Positions 56,662 through 64,000 of a DNA stretch of 64,000 nt are shown piece by piece. Both the position numbers and the translations under genes were made by a program. The stretch lies in assembly GCA_039720395.1 (NCBI GenBank), contig CM077824.1:18871046-18935045 (forward strand). Direction: 5' to 3'. Numbering within the stretch: position 1 is the first letter of the stretch; every line of letters starts with the position of its first letter. The stretch is from Liquidambar formosana. Lineage: Eukaryota > Streptophyta > Magnoliopsida > Saxifragales > Altingiaceae. The notes under the pieces are model-generated. The model saw only the letters and a program-made list of their open reading frames with translations, did no database searches and was not told the origin of the DNA.

Positions 56662-57906
56662 GGTCAAAATAATTTTAGTAACTTAAATTTTTTTCAAAAA
56701 TCCCAATGTGGTACCCACACTATTTTTTCTCACAATTTAATACATAAACTTCACTTACAATGCCTAGATGAAGTCTCAACCCTAAACGCCATCCAAATAG
56801 CTGATAGACACATTACATGCAGTTACATGAGTGGACAAGTGGCATCTTACGTGTCAATGGTAATTAAAATATAATAGTTGAATAACACTTTTACTATTCT
56901 ATACTTTGGATTTAATTCCAATTAACTACCTAAACTAAAGAAATTTTAATTTGAACCCTAAACTATACTCTATTGTACCCAGTGGTGGAGCTAAGAATTG
57001 GGTTAAGAGGGGCCAAACTTTAAAGGAAAAGTTGTGAAAGAGAGAGAGATGAAAGTGATTGTTCATGAAACCTTAGAAATTTATGGGATGTATTCATATA
57101 ATTGGGTAAAAATAAGATAAGGGCCAAAACAACAAAATTTCAGAAGGGCCAAATTTATAATTTTTCAAAAAATCTAAGTATAAAACTTAAATAAAAGGAA
57201 TTTCAGTAGGGCCAAGTGACCCCTCTGGGCCTCACTTGGCTCCACCCCTGATTGTACCAATTTGGTCAAAATATAAGTTTTTAGTAAAATTGATTTTTCT
57301 AAAAAAATTGATTTTTTAGAACCTACTATAATAAACAATGGACATTTACTTGAAAACCTACTACAATGAACGATCAACAATTGATGTTTTTAAAAAATTG
57401 GTTCTTTAAAATTGATTTTTTTTAAAAAAATAAAAAATTGGTTTTCAAAAACCTACAACCGTTCATTGTAGTAGGGATTTTTTTTTTTTTTTTAACATAA
57501 AAAATATTAAAATAAAATTAATTTTTAAAAATCAATTTTGGTAAGACTTATGTTTGGATTAAATTAGTACAATTCATTGTAGTTTAGGGTTCAAATTAGA
57601 TTTATTTTTAGTTTAGGTACTTAATCGGAACCAAATAAAAAATATATGGTAGTAAAAGTATTTATTCAACTATCATGTTTTAACTACCTTGACACATAAA
57701 CTCCATTTAGGATGCCACATGTTTACTCACATGACAACTATGATAGCAAGTGACGTGTCCATTAACTATTTGGATGGGATTTCGGGATAGGACTACATTT
57801 GGGCACGACTGTGAAATTTAGGAATTAAGTTGGGATGAAAACATAGTCTGAGTACCACATTGGGATATTTGGAAAAGTTCAGGATACTAAAATAATTTCT
57901 ATCCCC
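56662..57906. mobile_element. Giant fold-back element with arms of ~450 bp or more
   Basis: Sequence from GGTCAAAATAATTTTAGTAA (56662) inward pairs with the reverse complement from 57906 inward. Matched landmarks are CCCAATGTGGTAC, CATCCAAATAG, TTGAACCCTAAAC and AAATTGATTTTT. The arms meet in an AT-rich centre near 57430-57490. The left arm holds a nested hAT MITE. No transposase. The outer borders are approximate and no TSD was confirmed. Confidence 0.7.
56980..57250. mobile_element. hAT MITE, 271 bp, with perfect 8-bp TSD
   Basis: Ends CAGTGGTGGAGCTAAG and (reverse complement) CAGGGGTGGAGCCAAG match at 14 of 16. The perfect TSD ATTGTACC lies at 56972-56979 and 57251-57258. This CAGxGG(C/T)GGAGC family is widespread in plants. 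A related left end begins at 63773. Confidence 0.9.
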
Positions 57907-59350
57907 AAAATAAAAATAAAAATAAAAATAAATAGCTTGACCACAAATCACATGATTGGTATTTTCCTACCATATTTATCTTTTTTCCTATCATATTTAT
58001 TTCTGCCCAAACAAGATAAGGAATTCTTCGATTTTGAAAAAAAAAATAAAAATAAATAAATAAGTGATCCCTTGTTACCATTTTTCATTTTTTTAATAAA
58101 ATTAAAAAAAAATGCTACTTTACTAATCTTTTGCCATCCACTTTTACCACCTATCTTATGTGTCAAAAATATATAAATGAAAGCAATCATATGGGACCTA
58201 ACATGAAGTAAGGGAAAGCAGAGGACAAACTTCACTAAATCCCCTTCCCAAAAGTACTCTTCCACCGTGAAAGATGGGACAGCCTTGAGAAAAAAAGGAC
58301 TTAGGTGGTGACGTTTTGGTTAATATTTCAAAATTCATTGATATATCATATAACACTACGTTGATGGCTGGAAGAATCTTGTATGGAACAGTTGTACTTG
58401 AATTTTTTTTTTTTTTTGGACGTACCATGACATCCGTATACGAAAGCTTGGGAGGCTCCTATTAAGGACCCGTCAATAAAGTTGATTTTTTAAGTAACTC
58501 TAGAAGCCATATAAGTCACCTTTAGGAAAATGAATTGGAAAAAACCTCAAAAAAGTCCTTTCGTATGAGCTAAGGTTAACCTGATGCAATTTTGTATTCT
58601 ATGATCTTCTAAAATTCTTAAGAATCATATTTTGTGAAACCAATTATTACATTAAATTTGATTTATATGCAAATTATGCATGCCGATAATCAAATTGATC
58701 GCATATTAAGAACTAGCAACTTCATCCAAAAATGTCCATACATAAGTGATTGTTATTGTTATTAATTAAACGATGTAAGTTTTGGATCAAATGACAATCA
58801 CTTTTGAATCAACTTGTTTTTATATGGAGCTCATCTAATACAACGATTAGTTTTACAAAATATGAGTCCCAAATAAAGTTTTGAAGGGTGATTAGATGCA
58901 GTTTTGCATCAAGTTAACTTCATAAGTGCAAGAATGAAGTGCTTTATATGAGTCCATGAATCCTAACCCTATTATATATCTCTTCTATTATCAAGTGCAC
59001 TTCAAAACTCTATCCAGTGATTTGTATTTTATGAATCCAACCGTTGGATTAATAATCTTCTCATGTAAGAATTTCATGCTAAAAATCAAGTTGATTTGAG
59101 ATTGATTGTTATTCGATCTAAAACGTATATTTTTTAATCAATAACAATTACTCATTTATAAACATTTCGAATGAAATAGCTCTTAATCTTAAATCAACTT
59201 GATTTTTGACATGTATGATCAACATATAAATCAAATTTAATCCAATGGTTGGTTTGGTTAAATACGGGTTTCATGTAAGAGTTTTGAAATGCACTTAATA
59301 CAAAATTGCATCAGATACGCCTGATAATAAAAAGACTATATATATATATA
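57907..59350. other. AT-rich spacer, no gene seen
   Basis: Low-complexity AAAATA-type repeats at 57905-57935 and 58035-58055, and a T-run at about 58403-58416. Minus-strand frames at 57899-58428 are low-complexity and unsupported. A TA tract ends at the Helitron border. Confidence 0.45.
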
Positions 59351-62290
59351 CTAGTTGGTGCACACGTGCGTTGCACGTGGCTAATTTTCTCCGATTTTGA
59401 TATAAAAAAAAATCTAGAAATTTAATTAAAAATTTTAATATAGAATTATAATTTAGTTTTTGGAATCATATTTGGACTCAATTATCTTAGCCCGTTTGAT
59501 TTTCATGGACACTTTCATTATTTGGTAAGAGTATCATAGCTATAAAAGGGTTTTGAGATTTTTTTTTGAATAAATGTATTTTCATTGGGTTGTTAACATG
59601 AACAAATTCCTGTAATTCCAATAAGATGAACATCAATATTTCAAACCTGTGTGTTCGAAAAATATCCAATAACTACTATACGGGTCAAAAACTAGACCGC
59701 GAACTATGATAAAGAATTGGAGCTAATTTCACCGTTTGATCTGCAAACACAACACTCAAAAACAAGATTAGAACGAAAGGCCGAAGTGAGTTCGACCTAA
59801 ATTTCTCCAATGTTTAAGTCAGTGACTGTATCGCTCTTAGGAGATGAGGAAAGTTAGAAGATGATTGTTCTTAATTAGGGTACTATTCACCATACCTCAT
59901 TTGGCTGCGTAATGTTCTTTTAATACCCACCTGTACGGATTAACCTGAGCCAGCTGTGATAACCTCTGGGGTTGAGTTAAGCCTAACTAGGGTTAGTCCA
60001 ATAACCATCGGACCATGGTTTGTGGACCCTGGTCGAATGGCTAACCCTGGGTTAGATGTTATAGTCAAACTACAGTTGAGAGACTGTGGTGGTAAGGAGA
60101 AACTGTGGTGTAATAGGAGATTGCCAAGTGTCGCAATCTGAGTCGATGTCAGACTTTTACACGTTTACGAACTGATGAGAAGATGGAACCAAGCTGACTC
60201 TTCAGATCGGGCCCTTAGGACTAAGGGTCCGTATTAAGGCTAAGAGCTCAGGTCGTGAGGATGAGACCTCAGCTTGTTTCCCTGACTCGATGCTACGATG
60301 TACGTGCTACACTACAATCCTAATGTTTTACTGCGGGGAGCTTGTCCAGCGGAAATTTACCCACACAACTACCACTGCCAGATTGTGTAGATGGTACAAC
60401 TACCCATAAAATTTCTTCATAATATTAAGATAAACAATCTGAATTACCTTTTCTAATCCAACTGGTAATTGTAATCACCCAAGGGTTTTTTAAAAATACA
60501 AGAACTTATACGAAATAATTTAGAAAAATTCTGAGCTCATGGATTTTCCCAATCATTCTGCAAAACTATAAAAATTGTACTTGAACTCATAAACATTGTA
60601 ACACCATTATTAGAGATTTACAACCAATCAATGTTCGTAAATTGCTTCCCTGTCAAATACAGTACAATACTCATACTGCCAGATAATAAGTGAAGTGTTA
60701 TAAATTGATACTGCTTAGCAAAAATGATAGCACAAAAACTCTTTAGCCTCTACGTGCAATGCTGAAGTTACTACAACAGAAATAGTTGCTGCTTCTATTT
60801 AGTTCTTGTTATCTCCATATGCAACAAAACCAAACTGTGTCCAAGTAATATCATTCTCCAAGCGCAAACTATAATGTTAGGAATCTAAGGAAAGCTCCAG
60901 GTTTGAAACTAAGTAGAATAAGCACCAAAATTTTAAAAAATTTCATGGACAACATGTTTATATGAGTGACTTCATAAGTTAACATTATTTGAATTTTATT
61001 TCTTCTTTTTAAATTAGGCTAGGACTCTTAAACAAAATTTATTTTTCTTTGATTTTTATTTCAAAATAGAACCTGACTTGATTTATACAAAAGCCTTGAT
61101 AAAGTAAAATTTCAAATGAAGTATTTCAACATTAAGCTCATTCAGGCATTTTGTCAAACATTGTCTTTGCTAAATTGCCAATAGCTTGAATAATATCTTC
61201 ATCGTCTAACTTCACTATACATTATAATGCACATCATATAACAAATAATAATTAGAATACGTATTCTAAAACTCAGTTTTGATCATAATGTATGGGTAGT
61301 GGAAAAGAGTCAAAGGATAATGTGATATTATCTAAAATTCAAATTTTTTTGTCTTGCTTCGTCTCCCCAATTTAACCTTCTGATCATTGTTAAGTGTGCA
61401 ATTCCATATTTAATAGGTGTAAACTAACAAGGAAAAAAATAAATCTACAAAGAATGAAAAAAGCATCCAAATAAAAATAGGAATTGGGGACATATTAACC
61501 AAAGAAACTTACATATCCGTGTGGCTCTTTGTACCAAATTTGAGTTGTTTAAGCCACGGAACCTATACAATTCAAAGCCACCGAATGCTATAATTAGTCG
61601 ATGTAAAACTATGGAAGACAATAAAAAAAGCTAGGGTTTTACGTTGGATTTGAATTAACTTGTAAGATAGAAAACCTTCTTCTGGTGACTTCGATATTCT
61701 CTACTTTGGAGACTCTCGAATGACATTGATTATGCCATCTCTGCAACCTAAAAAAATAAAAGGCAGGACAGATTATGTCCATTCTATAGACTTCTTCTAG
61801 AGATTATGCCTGACTGAAAAGAAAAAAAGGATAAAAGGAGCAACAAATATCAATATATTGAGAACAGAAGAAAGGACATCCTATAATTGTTTATACTCCA
61901 TATTATGGAGTATGAAGGGGAAGACGAAAGGAGGAATGAGTAGAGCAATGGTTCGGAGAAAATAATGATTAGAGCAAACGTTTGGAGAAAGCATTAGGTT
62001 TTTTAGAATATATTAAAGTATGTGTTTTAAAATTATAGTTTCATATTCCTATATATTTCTATTTATTACATAGGAATTATAGTTTCCATTTTCTTTGAAT
62101 TCCTATTTGTATTTTATATATTAAGGTATGTGTTTTAAAATATATTAAGGTATGTGTTTTAGAATTATAGTTTTCATATTACCATATTTCCTATAGAAAG
62201 GTGGGTAGTTGTGTATTTAAAAATTAAAATAAGGGTATATTAGTTAATCAAAAGTTTTTCTTACATTCATCTTTTTATAGGTAGTATAGA
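59351..62290 (-). mobile_element. Non-autonomous Helitron, 2940 bp
   Basis: On the minus strand it starts TCTATACTACCTATAAAAAG (62290 downward, preceded by A). It ends with the hairpin CACGTGCAACGCACGTG (7-bp stem, AAC loop) followed by TGCACCAACTAG and a flanking T, the canonical 5'-TC, hairpin, CTRR-3', A|T target layout. No Rep/helicase frame is present. A GC-richer block at about 59880-60400 differs in composition and may be captured sequence; I could not identify it. Confidence 0.85.
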
Positions 62291-63086
62291 TATATCTAGA
62301 GAGAGAGAGAGAGATTCCCCTTCTTTTTAAAAAATTGGGCTTGAGTATATTTTTAGACCTACCTTGAATTCTCACTTTTTACCAAAAATTGAGGGCCCAA
62401 AGCGGTTGCTTTAGGAGGTTGTGCTTAAGGTCAAACTTGATTATTTTGTATTTGGCACTGTGTACAACATCAAACCCTTACTCCCTTACGATTCCCCAGA
62501 CGTTTCTAACATTGGCTCTTTTCCTTTTGCATTTTTATATTTAAACTGAATTTTTTGTAGCTGTAGTAATATTTCTTATTCGACATAACTGTATAAATTG
62601 AAAAGAATACACTAAGGCTCTATTTGGTTTGCGAATTTTATCAAAGAAAAAAAATAAATTAATATAAAGAATAGTATTTTTTTTTATTTGGTCATAATGG
62701 AAAATTGAAAGAAAAAGAAGAATTAGAATAACTTTGACTTGATATGATTTTATCTTTTCCTTTCATTTTCTTTCCTTCTCATTTTTTTTCCTATACTTTT
62801 TTTATTTTTATTTTTATTTTTGGTAGAATTCATGAACTAAATAGAGGGTAAAAATATGTATGTAGGGTATGTATGAATGGTAAAAATTGCTCCCTCACTC
62901 TCAAATGTTATGTCTACGCATATATTTTAATTTTTAAAGTTTACCTTTCTATTTTATTTTTTATTATGATATATAAAAAATAATTATTTAAAAAAAATGA
63001 AATAAGTTTTTTAAATAATTATTTGTTTTGACTTTTGAAATAGAAGGAAATTTTTACGATTTCCCAAATAATTATTTTATTTTTCA
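62291..63086. other. Spacer, no gene seen
   Basis: A short (GA)n tract lies at 62299-62313. A CTCTATTTGGTTTG start at 62616 resembles a MITE terminus but I found no partner. AT-rich otherwise. Confidence 0.45.
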
Positions 63087-63772
63087 TGGTCCTATCGTAA
63101 CATTTATCAAGGCAACATATTAGGTAGAGTTCTATTGTGCCGTATTTTAAGGCAATGTATAATCTAGGCAAGATAGTAGGTAAAGTCCTATTGTGCCATA
63201 TTTTAAGGCAAATGGTAGTTTAAGGTTCTCTCGAGCCACACATTTAGAAAATTGATAATCAAGGCAACTTAGCTGGTTATAGACCTATCAAATCATATAT
63301 CAGGACATCATTGTACTTTATGGTTCTATCAGACCACAAATTGAGGCAATTTATAATTAAGGCAACTTCGCAGGTTATGAATCGTGGGAACCGTATGTCG
63401 AGGTAATATGGTGGTTTAAGGTCCAACTAGACCATACATTAAAACAACTAATAAACGAGGCAACATAGTAGGTTATGGACGTACAAAATCGTATATAAAG
63501 GCAACATGGCAGTATAAGGTCCTACCAGACCATACATCAAGGTATCAATAATCGAAACAACATGGTAGGTTATAGTCCTACGGTATTGTATATCGAGGCA
63601 ACATGGTAGTTTAAAGTCTTACAAGACCACACATCAAGGCAACCAATAATCGAAGGAACATGGTTGGTTATGGTCCTACTGAACTATGTATAGAGGCAAC
63701 ATAGTAGTTTAACGTCATATCAGACCACATATCGAGGCAATCGATAATCAATGCAGCATAGTTGGTTATGGT
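63087..63772. repeat. Second block of the ~98-bp minisatellite
   Basis: About 7 units that are collinear, unit by unit, with 721-1412, including private variants such as AATGTATAATCTAGGCAAGA and TTTAGAAAATTGATAATCAA. It is therefore a copy of that particular block, not just any part of the array. It is cut by a hAT-like end at 63773. Confidence 0.9.
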
Positions 63773-64000
63773 CAGGGACGGAACTAGGATTTTATCTCAG
63801 GGGTGGCCAAAATATGAATAATAAACATTTTCCATTTCAGGTATGAGAATTATACTAAGATTCAAGATTAAATATATTAAAAAAAAAAAAAAAAAAAAAG
63901 GAAGAAGAAGAAGAAGAAGAAGAAGAAGAGGGGTTGACAGTAGCAATAAATTTGAAGAAGGTTTTAAAATAAATAAATAAAATATTAAAAAAAAAAAAAA
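63773..64000 (+). mobile_element. hAT-family element, left end, truncated by the window
   Basis: CAGGGACGGAACTAGGATTT followed by CTCAGGGGTGGCCAAAA matches the left end of the MITE at 56980. It interrupts the minisatellite. A-runs and a (GAA)n tract (about 63900-63930) follow. The right end and TSD lie outside the window. Confidence 0.6.

Noticed and set aside
57899..58428. Minus-strand ORFs with FFF/LFLF runs
   Set aside because: Low-complexity AT-driven frames without domains or splice support.

Overview
This window is nuclear DNA from a flowering plant, almost certainly a eudicot. It is AT-rich, has long TA and GA microsatellites, and is packed with plant-type transposons: Stowaway, Tourist and hAT MITEs, a tRNA-derived SINE, Copia, Tekay-like and Tat Ty3 elements, Mutator-like elements and Helitrons. 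It holds one ordinary host gene that I can defend, a three-exon NAC transcription factor of the ANAC042/JUB1 type on the minus strand (24109-27898). I recognise no bacterial, organellar or rRNA sequence, and I cannot name the species.

Layout. 1-1634 is a degenerate ~98-bp minisatellite, and a collinear piece of the same array returns at 63087-63772. 1.6-15.4 kb is gene-poor and carries a SINE with target-site duplication (TSD), several MITEs, a Helitron 5' terminus, small tandem duplications and a LINE RNase H scrap. 15.6-23.8 kb is a retroelement nest: a solo Copia LTR, fold-back MITEs, the 3' end of a Copia element whose LTR is split by a Mutator-like element (MULE), which is itself split by a 2.75-kb solo LTR. 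24.1-28.9 kb is the NAC gene and its upstream region. 31.8-36.2 kb is a reverse-oriented solo LTR split by a second MULE and by another TIR element.

36254-54540 is an 18.3-kb Tat-lineage Ty3/gypsy element with both LTRs, a perfect 5-bp TSD, PBS, gag, protease with G-patch, RT, RNase H, a second RNase H and integrase. It is interrupted by a 2.7-kb solo LTR and disabled by stop codons and one frameshift. Between integrase and the 3' LTR it carries two spliced antisense genes encoding plant-mobile-domain (PMD) proteins. 56.6-57.9 kb is a giant fold-back element with a hAT MITE in one arm. 59351-62290 is a non-autonomous Helitron.

The most unusual signal is inside the Tat element. The 10-bp palindrome TGCGTACGCA occurs in arrays, with start points 19-22 bp (mostly 20-21 bp) apart and unrelated ~10-bp sequence between copies. 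I count at least 25 exact copies by eye, where chance predicts about 0.06 in 64 kb. Each transcription unit (LTR, antisense gene 1, antisense gene 2) has one array about 110-245 bp upstream of a TATA-like box and another about 0.5-0.7 kb downstream. In the antisense genes the downstream array lies in an intron, and none touches an exon. The MULE family in the same window independently shows palindromes (core CAGTTACATGTAACTG) upstream of, and in the intron of, a spliced minus-strand coiled-coil gene.
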